From contig BTRK01000004.1 in assembly GCA_036245805.1 (NCBI GenBank), positions 18,724,001 through 18,788,000 of the forward strand: a stretch of 64,000 nt of DNA. Direction: 5' to 3'. Numbering within the stretch: the first letter of the stretch is position 1; every line of letters begins with the position of its first letter. The notes under the pieces were generated by a model. The model had not been told where the DNA came from and searched no databases. It saw only the letters and a list, made by a program, of their open reading frames with translations. Below are positions 32,416 to 44,608 of the stretch, in pieces. Source of the stretch: Pristionchus mayeri (Eukaryota > Nematoda > Chromadorea > Rhabditida > Neodiplogasteridae). Made by a program: the position numbers and the translations under genes.

Positions 32416-35400
32416 TTAAATTTTCTTTTCTAGTTCCGCTCTGAACGATCTATCTCGGAAAAGATACACGACAAGATAGCGCATGTAGAACTGAAATGAA
32501 TTTGTTTGGTGAAAATTACGAAATTCTTACCAATGTGTTAGCATACAGCAGAACTGTTATGGCATATGCGTAAACTAGCTTACGAACAGCGCCCGCATTT
32601 GACCTAAAATTTGTATTTTCGAAAATATCAGGCAACTAATTAACAATACATTTCCAGGTACATCCATTGGACGATCGATGGGACGGATAATGTCTAAAAT
32701 AAATTAATTTGAGCAAACGTGGAAAGGAATACCTGCCACATTGTGTGCACATGAGTAAAGAACGAGACGGCAAGAATATCATTGGCTTGATCGGGGAAAA
32801 AGAAGAGTATTTCACCATACAGCACGACTGCCAGACAGCCATCCACCAGGAGAACGACCTCCATTATTTGGCAAAAGTTATGCACATATTTTTCATAATT
32901 GCATACATCCAGCAGAAGAAGGAGAAGGAATGATGTGTACAAATTGAGAAGCGCTGTGATCATACATGCAATTCGGTAGAGTCGCGCCACCTTTCCAATG
33001 TAAGATCGACAGAGAAAGATGAAAAGAACGATGTTGAGTACGAGGCCAAGCAAGGCTGAATAGAAGAATATGAGAGACTTTCTGAGAAAGCTAAGCAATA
33101 CTACCAATAGGCCGTACAACGAAAAATAAAGTATTGATTTTAAGATGTCCCTTGGGGTAACTTTCCACGTAGAGTTCGAAAATCGACCTTAGAAAGCCGT
33201 ATCTCGAACTTCTCATTTCGAGTTTTTCGCTGAAGTTGGGCGGTCGGTTTTTGAATTTTTTGAACGGCTCATCCAAACCCTTAACATGTACAGTAATTCT
33301 GAACGATCTCGACGAGATAAGCATTTTTACTGTTGGAAGTTAAATGCTAGCTCATCTGTGAAAAAAGTTATGAGCCTTTGAAATCAAAAATTTGTCTAAA
33401 AATTTCCGCCCTGAAAAATTTCCCGGGGGAGGGAGTTTTTTAATTGTGCGCATTCGATTCAGCATGTAAAAGTACCCCTAGGGTCAAATTTTCAGTTCCA
33501 AAAGCGTGAACCAATTAGGTCATCGGGGTCGCCAAAGTGTGCCGAAATGCATATTTTCGCCATTAGGGAAGTCCCAATTTTTTTGAAATGTCGACCACTG
33601 TTCTCGTAATTATTCACAAAACTTAAATAAGCTCTGAAATGAAAAGAATAACTCGTTCCCAGTACCTTTAAGCACTGGTTACCTGATTTTTTTTGACATT
33701 TTTGGAGGTTGTAAATTTTACGGCGGTTTCTTTTCTCAGATCGGTTTCCCTGTCTTGGAAACTTGAGCAAACCTCGATAACAAGTGGTACCAGGACTAAG
33801 TGGTAGTAGGTTGTATCCGGCGTGGTGGCGCAGTGGTGTGAGGCGCCACCTTCGATCCCCCGCCGAGGCAGACCAAGCCCTCTACCCCTCCGGGGTCGGT
33901 AAATTGGCAGTGACCCAGGTCGCGAAATGTATCGTTCCCTAGAAGCACTTTGGACAGCAGGGATACGTAGTCCAAACAGTAGTCGGCCTCACCGCACTAC
34001 ACCACCTAGCGTAATCGTCTATCGACGACTGTAAAATCGCTTGAAGTGGCTTCAAAAAAAAACCCACTGGTAACAGGTACCAAACAGTATGACATCCGTC
34101 ATCAGAGTTGAAAATGCAGGGTATAATCCGGATTTAACCCGTTTTGCCATAGTCGGGCACGAATAATTTTGATTTCAAATACATATTTTGGTTGAATACA
34201 TTTTTTAACAATATCAAACTCGGCAAAAGATTAATGCATCGGATGGGATTTAACCTGCGCATGTTTTAACCCCCCTACCGCCACAAGTGGTAGCAGTACC
34301 ACCAAGTACCAGGTCAGCACCAAATGGTACCAAGTCCTTTTCATGCTGGAACAGGTGTACTAATGGTGGAACCACCATTAGTACACATTCAGTACCGGTT
34401 AGTACCACTTAGAAGGACTTGGTTTTGCCTGGTTCCGGTATGTCTCCATCTTGCATCGTATGGTACGGATCTGGTGCCGTATGGTACGTGCCAGGAATCA
34501 CTGGATCAGTTCTTTATGTTCGGCAGCTGTTGGTATGGATCTGGCTACACATGCTACGGAGTGGTACCACGTGTCACAGACCGGGTACAAGTTGTTATTT
34601 ACCTGTGACTACATGATACTGACCTGGAAGCACTTGGTGCTAGACTGGTAGCACTTGGTGCTTGCCTGGTACCACTTGGTGCCTACCTGGAACCACTTGG
34701 AACTGACATGGGACCACTTAGAACTGACCTGATGCTTCTTGGTACTGACATGGTACCACTTGGTGCCTTTCTCATACCACGTGGTACATACCTGGTACCA
34801 GTGGGTGCTCACATACTACCACTTAGTCCTGGTACCACTTGTTATCGAGGTTTGCTCAAGTTTCCAAGACAGGGAAACCGATCTGAGAACAGAAACCGCC
34901 GTAAAATTTACAACCTCCAAAAATGTCAAAAAAATCAGGTAACCAGTGCTTAAAGGTACTGGGAACGAGTTATTCTTTTCATTTCAGAGCTTATTTAAGT
35001 TTTGTGAATAATTACGAGAACAGTGGTCGACATTTCAAAAAAATTGGGACTTCCCTAATGGCGAAAATATGCATTTCGGCACACTTTGGCGACCCCGATG
35101 ACCTAATTGGTTCACGCTTTTGGAACTGAAAATTTGACCCTAGGGGTACTTTTACATGCTGAATCGAATGCGCACAATTAAAAAACTCCCTCCCACGGGA
35201 AATTTTTCAGGGCGGAAATTTTTAGACAAATTTTTGATTTCAAAGGCTCATAACTTTTTTCACAGATGAGCTAGCATTTCACTTCCAACAGTAAAAATGC
35301 TTATCTCGTCGAGATCTTTCAGAATTACTGTACATGTTAGGGGTTTGGATGAGCCGTTCAAAAAATTCAAAAACCGACCGCCCAACTTCAGCGAAAAACT

Positions 35401-35622
35401 CGAAATGAGAAGATCGAGATACGGCTTTCTAAGGTCGATTTTCGAACTCTACGTGGAAAGTTACCCCAAGGGACATTTTAAAATCAATACTTTATTTTTC
35501 GTTGTACGGCCTATGGTGAATCGTACCAGATAGTCTCTCATATAGACTCATGAATAAGTGTAATACTGACCTTCCAGAAAGACCATTGCTTTCGCACTCA
35601 CTACCCATAAACTGACGGCCAT
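32416..35622 (-). CDS. Multi-pass membrane protein, 203 aa, with foldback element in intron 1
   Basis: Five exons close exactly: 35571-35622, 32733-33100, 32650-32693, 32531-32603, 32416-32490. The product has four or five hydrophobic helices (for example SALLGLVLNIVLFIFLC and NLYTSFLLLLLL), an acidic end to one helix (LYGEILFFFPDQ), and a basic C-terminus (RAELEKKI). It lacks the marks of the str receptors nearby. I do not recognise the family; a nematode-specific receptor or tetraspan protein are both possible. Intron 1 is occupied by a 2.4-kb foldback element that leaves only nine intronic bases before the acceptor TTGGTAG. The frame on both sides is intact, so the element is spliced out if the acceptor still works. 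Confidence 0.65.
33817..34062 (+). mobile_element. tRNA-derived SINE-like insert
   Basis: TGGCGCAGTGG (33826-33836) fits a pol III A box and CCTTCGATCCC (33849-33859) a weak B box. The segment ends in an A tract (34054-34062). Box spacing (23 nt) is shorter than in tRNAs, so the head may be deleted. It sits in the loop of the foldback element. Confidence 0.4.
34600..34830. repeat. Degenerate minisatellite, about 25-bp unit with TGGTACCACTTGGT core
   Basis: About eight diverged tandem units of the form CCTGGTACCACTTGGTGC follow each other. The GGTACC cores make the tract locally palindromic. Related scattered units occur from 34290. Confidence 0.75.
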
Positions 35623-36107
35623 TTTCGTGTGACTGCAATGGGATATGGTAGTTATTCTATTTGAATGAATAATACAATTAATACAATTACAATAAGCGTA
35701 ACTCCCATAGGAATTTTGTTATGAAAATCACACGAGACCAAAAGTTTTCCCAGTTTTGTTGTTACATTATGCCCGAATTTCTCACCGAATAATCGCTGCA
35801 TGCAAGCAACGGAACAAAATGAGTTTCAAACAAGAAAATCACGTATTTTTGAGATATGACGGTGAAAATCCATTTGACTAAAAGGCATGTTATGAGGTTT
35901 TTCAGAGATCGGAAACTGCAATGAAAATAGCATGAGTACATAGAAAGCGCAGATCAATTTTCCATTTTTTGCTTTTGTTGGACCCCTTTATAAGTTGAAA
36001 ATACAGCCATTGACTGCCACAATTCCCATATCAAGACTTTGTACCCTGCTCAATTTTTCACAAAGTTTATCTTTATAATTATCGTATCATTGAAATTAAT
36101 GGTCTTC

Positions 36108-37904
36108 TTATTCATCTTCCTCTTCACTCTCATCACTATCCTCCAATCTCCTCTTCATCTTCGCGATCGTCAGCGACCATTCCCCTTCTTTTTCCCCGTT
36201 TCGAAAGATGATCCCACTCGCGTACTCGTAGAATATCGAATAGTCCCCAATACAGTAATCCACTCCGTTGTCGTTGGCTACTGTGAACTGCAATTTATTA
36301 TCTCTGTTTCATGTTTCTCAAAAAGCATAAACAATTATTTTTACAAAAAGATAAAAGAAACATACACCCTCTGTATCGTTCTCCATGACCAACTCGTCAT
36401 CGACCATTCTCGCTCCGATGAGATGAATGAACTGATTGAACAATTCATCCGACAGGTTGATCACCAGGACCTGTTCCTCTTCGTTGCTCGAGACCAACTG
36501 AAAAATGGACTGATCTTTGATCTTTGCCATTTGCCAAACCTTGAAAGCGTCTCTGATAGCTTCTGGTGTATGGAAAGCGTTGTCAGTGTCGAGTATTTCA
36601 TGTTCTCTGCCACTGAGCGCAAGAGCAGTCTCGTCATCAATACGAGAGTCTATTTTTTCATCTGATTCATCATCTGATTCTTCCTCTTCCTCTTCACTCT
36701 CATCGCTATCCTCCAATCTCCTCTTCATCTTGACAATCGTCAGATCCCAATCTCCCCCCTTTAGTCCTTTTCGAAAGATGATTCCGTTTGCGTACTCGTA
36801 GAATATCGAATAGTCCCCAATACAGTAATCCACTCCGTTGTCGTTGGCTACTGTGAACTGCAATTTATTATTTATGCTTCATGTTTCTCAAAAAAGTATA
36901 AACATTTTTTTACAATAGAAAAATATAAAGGAAACATACACCCTTTGTATCGTTCTCCATGACCAATTCATCATCTACCATTCTCACTCCGATGAGATTA
37001 ATGAATTGATTGAAGAGTTCATCAGACAGATTCATTACCACAACTTTCTCTTCTTCTTCGTTGCTCGACACCAACTGAACAATGAATTGATCTTTGATCT
37101 TTGACAGTTGCCAAACCTTGAACGCGTCTCTGATTGCTTCTGGTTTATGGAAAGCGTTGTCAATGTCGAGTATTTCGTGTTCTCTGCCAATGAGCGCAAG
37201 AGCTGTCTCGTCATCAATACGAGAGTCGAATTTCTGAATTAGGTGATGTTTTCGTGATTTACTTTGTCAAAAATTTCCACTCACTCCAGTCGCCTTGATG
37301 TGCCACGCTGGTTTCATCGATAGCAATTGTTCCGGAGCCAGGCAAAAATCATGCATCTTCAGGATAATTTTTCCGCGATTTTCTAGCTTCTGGACTAGGG
37401 CGAAGGCTCTGAGCGCTGATTAGATCACTCGAAGACCGAAAAGGCTTACTCATCGGTGTATTCGTCGCGTTCAATTTCGAGCTCGAACTTTCCAGTTTCG
37501 CATCCCTCAAGTAATCGATCGATGGTTTGGGCCGAAACTCGATGAAAGTCAACCTGAATCACGATCTATTTTACTATAATTGTGAAAAGAGTAAGTAAAA
37601 AGGCTATGATACTCGCATTTTGCAAAAGCACAGTTGAAACGTGTGCAGTTTGAAATCGAGTTCGTCTGAATTCGATGAGCTCTTCGGCCTTATCGTACTC
37701 GACTTCCTTCTGAATACTACCCGCTTCCAGTCGAATCTTCCCTTCTTCCTGCAAGGATTTTAGCAATCTAAATATCCTTGCAGCTCTTCTTGTCGGTGGA
37801 CAGTTAAACTAACTCACCCCAATAATACTGAGCGATAAATGAGGTGCGAGAAAGAAGGCACCGTCATGGAGGAATTTCGAGGGAACGGTTCGTGGAGTAG
37901 TCAT
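36108..37904 (-). CDS. Orphan acidic protein, 462 aa, with internal module duplication
   Basis: Seven exons close exactly from ATG to stop: 37818-37904, 37641-37748, 37450-37553, 37285-37408, 36940-37233, 36366-36857, 36108-36287. The last three form a B / A-B / A pattern. Module A starts FTVANDNGVDYCIGDYSIF and ends in an acidic KRRLEDSDESEEE tail. Module B starts DSRIDDETALAL and ends VDDELVMENDT. The nucleotide sequence repeats too (36108-36287 resembles 36680-36857; 36366-36640 resembles 36940-37233), so one A+B unit was duplicated within the gene. No signal peptide or membrane helix; a nuclear or cytosolic role is likely. I recognise no family. Confidence 0.8.
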
Positions 37905-38403
37905 TTGTGGGAGAAGAGGGACGAGAAAAGAGTAGAATTTAAGAGGTTTCTAGCAGGTGCTATGCTATAGAGAGTTCACAAGTGGGTGAGGTTGAATGGA
38001 AAGCGAGCGGAGTGAAGGTTTGTGATAAGCGAGCTGAGTCATTGTAATAGGAAGGGAGAAAAGCGGGAAGAGATTAGCGCGATCTGAGCAACTTTCACTC
38101 TCACTCGCTCGCGTAATCTCCATCGGAAGGCCCGATGGTATTTCCGAATGAATGAACTGATAAGTAACATCCGCAGCAGTTACAATGTGGGCTATGGTGT
38201 CCAACGATGAGACGGATAGAGAAGGACTGGTTAGAACAATGATAAATATAGAAGGGAGTGCGAGCAAGCAACGCTGCACGATAAGTTTGCGCAAAAATGC
38301 TAGTATGAAATTATGTAAATGAGCTTGAAAAAGCCCTATCGAAAATCCTATGGAAATGATTGAGTGTTTGTCGAAAATAATATTTTGATTTCTTCGATTT
38401 CCA

Positions 38404-38448
38404 GAGGGAGAGGAGAGTGTAAATTACCCTTGCACTCTCCTCTCCCTC
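38404..38448. repeat. Perfect 16-bp hairpin
   Basis: GAGGGAGAGGAGAGTG at 38404 pairs with CACTCTCCTCTCCCTC ending at 38448 around a 13-base loop. Confidence 0.85.
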
Positions 38449-38626
38449 TCCCTCTCCCATCTCCCTCCACCATTCACTTCCCTCACTCGCCCTACTCGTG
38501 AGCGGTTCTCCCGCTCTCCACTCGTCGTTGGAATGGCGACTCCAGGTACCCTGACCTACCTCACTCTTCTACCTTTTTCCGATATGACTGCTCTGAATCT
38601 TGTTCGATTTTTGTTCGATTTTTAAA

Positions 38627-38667
38627 GGGACATTTGGAGGGCACCAAGGGCGGCCTCCAAATGTCCC
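38627..38667. repeat. Perfect 14-bp hairpin
   Basis: GGGACATTTGGAGG pairs with CCTCCAAATGTCCC around a 13-base loop. Confidence 0.85.
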
Positions 38668-39198
38668 TTCTTCTGGTTTCCATATCTTCCGTACACATGA
38701 ACGAATTTCCGTGATTTTCGGATATGTAATGTGGTTTTGACGTAGAATCTGAAAGTGTAACTAACTTTTGCACAGAGCGAACAAAATTTTTCACGACGGC
38801 CAAAAAACGTCAAAAATTTAGGTTTTATATACTTTGTCGACATCGCATCACTTTCTAAGTATGTTTTTCGTTATTTTTATCAAAAAAGAGTCCAGAAAAA
38901 CCTATAATGCCATACTTTTCAAAAAATTCAAATTTTCGATTTTTTTTCGGCCTAGTCTGGCATTTTTCGGAAAGTGCACCAGAGCCCTCCATATTGGGCC
39001 AAAAAAAATATCAAGGGGGTTGCAAAAAAGTCATCCGTGGTCCCCTCCCAAAAGCTACGTTTTCTCGTGAAAGGTCTCTTAAGTTGAACAGACTCTGCGG
39101 ATGCCCACCCATCACGGCTTCTTCCACTATAAATCCTTCCGATTCTGGATGGTAATACAGCCAGTTAGCGATCGCCTACCATACTTTTAAATCCTCAG

Positions 39199-41771
39199 GC
39201 ACTCCTGCTAATGTTTGCGCTGTTCTCCGCCATCAACATGCGCGTCAACCTCAGTGAGTTCCTTTTAAAAACCAGTTGTCGATATCCCACTGTAATCAAT
39301 AATAAAACTGTAGTATATCAATGACCTGAGTGCGCCGAGATACTGTAACTTAATTTTTCAGGCATGTCGATGGTGTGCATGGTGAACCTCACGGCGCTCG
39401 AGGAGGAAACGCGCCCTCAGAACAGCACTCTTAACACCACCAATCCAAACTACAAAGTGGCCGAGATCACGCACTCAAAGGGCTACGATGTGAGTTGGCC
39501 TTTCAAGAATTCTCTGACCCATCGAACTACCGTACCCTCTCTAAGGGCGAGCTGCTCTGGACGAAGACAATGCAGTCGCAGCTGCTCACGGCTACGTTCT
39601 ACGGCACGCTGGTGACCGCCTTCTGGTCCGGGACTCTGGCAGACAAGATCGGGCCGAAAGCAGTGATGACGGGTGAGATTATGAGTCTGACCCATGGAAC
39701 TGTCGGTCTGAATCTGACCTACCGAACTCGTTGAGTGACGATCATCATCTACGTCTGCATCACATTCGCTTCTCCGACCGTCGCGAAATTGTCGTACCCC
39801 GGCATCTTCGTGCTGCGTGTCCTCATTGGCGCAGGCGAGGTAACGTGTGCAGTAGAGTCAAGAATATGACCCAACCGACATCCGAGTATACGATATACTT
39901 ATCGTAGTCTATTCAGGGTTTCATCGGGCCTGCGCTTGGATCGATGGCGGGACGATGGTCGACCATGCACGAGAAGTCCTCCATCTCCGCCGTGTACACC
40001 TCTGGAAATCAGGTAATCATTTTCCGGCTCCAGAGATATCCATTTCCGAATGACTAATTTCCGGCTCTCGTTTCCGGTTCTTAGTGTGTAATTTCCTACG
40101 GTATTGCAGCTGGCTAATTCGGTGACGCACATGATCAACACGCAGCTGTGCGCCTCGCAGTTTCGCTGGCCGGCCGTCTTTTATCTGAGCGGTAGGTCAT
40201 CGAGGGACGCACCGTTTTCGTGAACTGTCTTACCGTAACCCTACCGTAACCTCACCGTCACAGCTATCATCGGGATTGTGTGGCTGATCACGTGGCAATG
40301 CTTAGCGAGCAACTACCCGGAGGACAACTGCTGCGTGGGAGAGGGAGAGAGGGCGTACCTCGAGGAGCACTCGCCCTCGCTCAAGACGGTCAGATGGATG
40401 ACCCATGGAGCAACCCACTCCAACTACCGTACTCATCAAGGCTGATTACCGTATTCATACTGCAGCAAGTGTATCGGCCCGTACCATGGCGCGCCATCTT
40501 CACTTCCAAGCCAGTGTACGCTATTCTCGCATGCCAATTCGCCTTCAGCTTCACGTTGGCCATCTTCATGGTAGGGGGATATTTCCGAGAAAAAAAAACT
40601 ACCAAAAAAGCGTTCAGAGCTTCCTTCCGCAGTACCTGCGCGATGTGCTCGTGCTGCCACTAAGCATGGTACATTTACATCGTTTTTGCTATGATGACCG
40701 CCCTTTTCTGCGTGTTTCGTTCAAATTTTGAAATAAATATTAATCAGAAATGCTCAGAACGGGTACTACACTGCGATCTGCTTCGTCGCTCAGCTCATCT
40801 CGAAGAATGTCCTCGCTGTCGTCGCAGATCGACTCAAACGCAGCGGAAAAATGAGTCACACCGCCTGCGCCAAGATGTTCCAGACCATTTGTGAGTCAGC
40901 GTTGACGCGTTTCGTTCTATGTGAAAGTTATACCAAGTCAATAATAGTTTGATACGGTAGTGCGGTGGGTCAGATTGGTGATTGAGGTTGCGCGGGCGAT
41001 GCGCTGGCTCTGGCGCTTCTTGCCTGGTTGCCATCTTGCGAGAGGCCCTGGATCGCCGCCATTCTGCTTGCAGCCTACGGTAGAAATTAATCAATAATTA
41101 AAAATATATTAACAAATCAGGAGCCTTCTTCTCCGCGGGCATCTGTGGCTTCTTCACGGCGAATCTCTCCATCGCCCCGCGATACTCAGGTATCACTTTC
41201 ATATTTTATCGTCATTTATTGCTGTGCCATTCACAAAATAGCACTACTTGCAGTTATGAATGCAATTCGGTGAGATAATTTGTCCATTGAGGCACGATGA
41301 CGTCTCTCACCGTGGGCATTTCCTCCATCGCCAACACCCTGGGCGCGCAGTTCTTCTCATTCGCCCAGATGCTCGTCAGTTTTTTCCTGTAATTTTCCCA
41401 GTTTTTAACACCTGACTTAATGTGTGTTTGTTTCTAAAACGAGACATTGTTTGCAGGGACCTGACCGAGTGTGGACGCTGGTTTTCGCTGCGGGCGCAGT
41501 CTGCAATATCATCGCAGGCGTCGTCTTCTGGTTCTTCGGATCGGGTCAGCGATCCTGTTTTCGAAAATGTCGACTCAGCACTCGTGGGATACGAAATAGA
41601 CAAGAAATGGCTCAATTTGTCATTCATGTCGACTGAAAGGGATGGCTAAAAGGGAACGTTGCAGCAGAGGTGCAGCCATGGGGCAGGAACGATGACGTGA
41701 GCACGTCTTCGTCCACCTCTTCAGTCTCACTCTCGAGCGTCGCCGAGCGAACCGCCGTAAGGACAACATGA
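39199..41771 (+). CDS. SLC17-type anion/phosphate transporter (MFS)
   Basis: About thirteen small exons encode a major-facilitator protein of the SLC17 type. Family marks in order: SAINMRVNLSMSMVCMVN in helix 1, a luminal loop with N-glycosylation sites (NTTN), GTLADKIGPK, LIGAGEGFIGPALGSMAGRW, YTSGNQLANSVT, PWRAIFTSKPVYAI, SFLPQYLRDVL, FFTANLSIAPRYSGT, and the C-terminal EVQPWG. Known: SLC17 proteins carry phosphate, glutamate, sialate or other organic anions across plasma or vesicle membranes; the substrate here is unknown. The start exon is not identified (first recognised exon 39199). At the exon near 41040-41078 the hydrophobic frame (PWIAAILLAAYG) does not join in phase with the previous exon, which suggests a missed border, an indel or decay. 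Ends at TGA 41769-41771. Confidence 0.75.
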
Positions 41772-42189
41772 AGTTCATTCATCCCATTGGCTCCGAAGTT
41801 GCCACGAACAGGGCCAATCGTGTTTACAATCTGAATGCCTTCTTTGCAGTTACTCGGCGATTTCTCGAATAGAAGCGCCAAGAAAATTGCCTGAACTCGA
41901 CGAAAAAACATCAGAAAACTCGAAAAGAAACTTATCGATAAAAAGACAGTTGGCTTTGCTGTGTTGCTGCTTCGCATGAATCGAAATTAATTTGTCATTT
42001 CTCTCTCTATTTTTCTTCTATACTCAGGGAGGATGAATGGAGTAAATTATGAAACACATTGACCTCAATTGTTTGATGTGTCACCTCGCCATTTGTAACG
42101 AAGCAAGTCTCCCGAGGTGTGTACACAAGTCTCCATAAATGCCACGCTCTCATCGCTCTCTTCTTCCTTCCACTCATTAGTACCCAGTC
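41772..42189. other. Short intergenic gap
   Basis: Separates the transporter from the ionotropic receptor in head-to-tail order. N-terminal exons of the receptor may lie here; none was identified. Confidence 0.35.
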
Positions 42190-43891
42190 ATGAATTTCTC
42201 CGTATGTCGCGGCGGGAAACTCCCCATTGGCTACAGCACTGACTATTTTCCCTATTTCTACAAGGACAACACGAGTAGAAAGTATCTTGGGGCTCACGTC
42301 GAATTGTGGGAGACGATCAGCCATTCGTTCGGATGCTCGGGAATCGAATTGCATGAATACGACAGGTCAAGTGAGTCTAATTGTCATGCCCAGTCCCTCC
42401 TTGTTTTCGAAGGACCCGAAGGAGATTTTGCGGAATTCTATGATGGTGCTCTAATGAGAAACGAAGTGCTCACGCAAATGGAGTCTGTGTGGATCCGAAG
42501 ATCTGACGTGACTAACTATCGATGCTCAGTCCCGGTCTTGTTCACGAAAGTATGATAATCGTTACTTCTTTTCTAAATGTCATTTAATAGATTTCAGATG
42601 GCATTCTTAGAAGCTCGCGCGCAGTACATTGTCGACACTACGGATCTCTCTTTCTACGTCGTATTCCCTACATACATCGTAGCTATTATGATCTCGTTGT
42701 TTGTCGCTAATTTTGCGTTGGACTACACGAGAGATTGGTTGAGAAGAGCAAGTAAGATGGCTGGCTCAGCTCGAGTATGTTATCACGAGTAGTCCGGATA
42801 ATTTGAACCACTATCCTTTTCAGGCTGACTTGGCTCTCATCGATTTCGTCCGGGCACTTCTGTGCCAGTACTCGTTTCTCTTCCTGTATTTGATCTACCA
42901 AGGTCACTTCAACGGCAATAATCTGATCCCGACTGTCGCCACTCCTACGTGAGATTAGGTCGAAATCAAAGCGTTTACTCTTCTTCAGATCATACTCCTC
43001 CATACTTGCCGATTTCCACGCAGGCAGACGACGATTGGTGCTGAATGAGAAGGACAACTACTTCAATTCGGAAGACGTAGGCTTGACCGAGAAACATTTC
43101 TAAACCCGTTTTGCAGATTCCGATAATCCTCGGATCTAACGAGTCGATCCACTGGAGTTCCTCTGCCAGTGACTCCCTTGCTGCAGTCTGTGGGGATCTC
43201 TCGCTCGTCGGTCTCTTCTACGAAACGGACATCTTCGCATTCACTGCCTCTTCCCTCGCACAGAGCTGCTACTTGTCTCGGTAGGACGCAATCGCCTTTG
43301 AGGATTGAACACTTCTTTGTACTTGGTCGGTCATCTAAATTTAGAGCTAATTGATAAGGTATGTCTAGACGTGTTGAGGAGCGGCAAATTCCATAGAAGA
43401 AGACGGAATACTCATTTAGAGTTCGTCTTCTGCCAGGGGAATCAACGGGTGCAGTCTGGTTGACTCATAGCATCCATGAGGGGGACGCCTACTACTTCCC
43501 CATCAGCAGGATGAATCCACGAGTGGTGATGGAGAAGATCAACTGGGCACTCCTCACTGTCTTCACACAGGACAATGTTCGTTTTCCATTTATTAATCGC
43601 AGGAATCCACTGTATCTAATGAATGAAAATGAATGTGTAAATCAATTGCAGATGGAAGGAATTCTTCGGCGGAGGAACATGGACACTCGCAGTTTGGTAG
43701 CTGCCGGTAGGAGTAGGGCAGCGCTCAACCACAGGCTGGAACTGCCTCCCTTCCTGCCCATTTCCTTCGCTCAAGTGTCGATTCCCCTCGAATTCCTTGC
43801 TGGAGGCCTTATCTGTTCTGCCATCGTGTTCGTTCTTGAGTTCGTTGTATATCGCAAACGTAATACGTCGTTTAAGACTTGTCGAAGATAA
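42190..43891 (+). CDS. Divergent ionotropic glutamate-receptor-like (IR-type) protein
   Basis: Starts at ATG 42190 (MNFSVCRGGKLPIGYSTDYF) and runs to TAA 43889-43891 through about eight exons. The ligand-binding S1 half shows YLGAHVELWETISHSFGC, typical of glutamate-receptor-like domains. Then come helix M1 (FYVVFPTYIVAIMISLFVA), a pore-loop/M2 region (LLCQYSFLFLYLIYQGHF), an S2 half with IPIILGSNESIHW and GDAYYFPISR, and a last helix M3 (FLAGGLICSAIVFVLEFVVY). Known: nematodes have such divergent, often chemosensory, IR-like channels without the long amino-terminal domain. The classical SYTANLAAF pore motif is not recognisable. Whether the 42-nt segment near 42371-42412 is an intron or coding is undecided; both keep the frame. 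Confidence 0.75.
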
Positions 43892-44608
43892 AACAGTATA
43901 CAAAATGCAAGGTTTCAAGAATAGAAAGTCGATTTTGTTAGGGAGCACAAGTAGAATTGAATTATGAAACCTGCATTCGACCAGAGATCATGCTCAGTAA
44001 TAGTGAAGAGACCGAACATCTAATACTCATGTAATTAATGTATGAAAAGTGTATTTGCAATTACGAAGAGAGGACCGAGGATCAACAGGGATGTCACTAG
44101 AAAGAGGAAGAGCAAACATTGAGAGAGCATCTAGAATTTCCCAAGATGAGTCGTACTCGAATAGCACCCATAGATACAATTTTTAATTACACTGGCGAAG
44201 AAGTAGCCGAGAAAGATGCGTTGAATTCGACTTTGGACCTAGTATTTGGTTTGATGGTCTGAAGATGAAGATTTGTCATTAAAGTCTTGATAACGTGCCA
44301 TTGAGGAGCGGACTCGAGATACAGTCGATTGCCTCAGAATGATACGAGTGTATTACAAGTGGACGAGTGACTCTATAGAGGAATGGTAATTGCAAAGTCA
44401 GTAATGTTGGAGCTGCTCAGTTCCATTGCAGTTTGTCTCGATTAACTTTAAGTAAATAGCCATTGAAAAATTGGCGTTCCGTTCCAAGTTGTTGATCTCT
44501 ATGAAACATTGTCTCTCGAATGGTCCAATGAAAGCGATAAGACTCCATAGAACGAGCTGAAAATGCTGGTATAAAACTGTTTTCTGCACAGCCAGTGGTG
44601 AATGGGAG
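43892..44608. other. Intergenic region
   Basis: Nothing supported beyond flanking UTR-like sequence. Confidence 0.4.

Larger units (their letters stand above)
33110..35511. mobile_element. 2.4-kb foldback transposon with about 700-bp inverted arms and TA target duplication
   Basis: Left arm 33110-33808 and right arm 34814-35511 are near-identical reverse complements; GGCCGTACAAC forms each end. TA flanks both sides (33108-33109, 35512-35513). The loop (about 1 kb) holds a SINE-like insert and a degenerate minisatellite. No transposase is encoded: the open frames in the arms are mirror images of each other and carry no known motif. It is non-autonomous, probably moved by a TA-targeting (Tc1/mariner-type) enzyme (inference). 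Confidence 0.9.
37905..39198. other. Intergenic region with two short hairpins
   Basis: Upstream region of the orphan gene and of the transporter. Two perfect short hairpins are listed separately. The first exon of the transporter may lie here, but I could not place it. Confidence 0.4.

Noticed and set aside
34290..34830. CRISPR-like array
   Set aside because: Units are degenerate and directly abutting with no unique spacers; this is a minisatellite in a eukaryotic genome.
33190..35530. Paired open frames in the foldback arms
   Set aside because: They are mirror images in the two arms, carry no transposase motif, and have no start or splice context.
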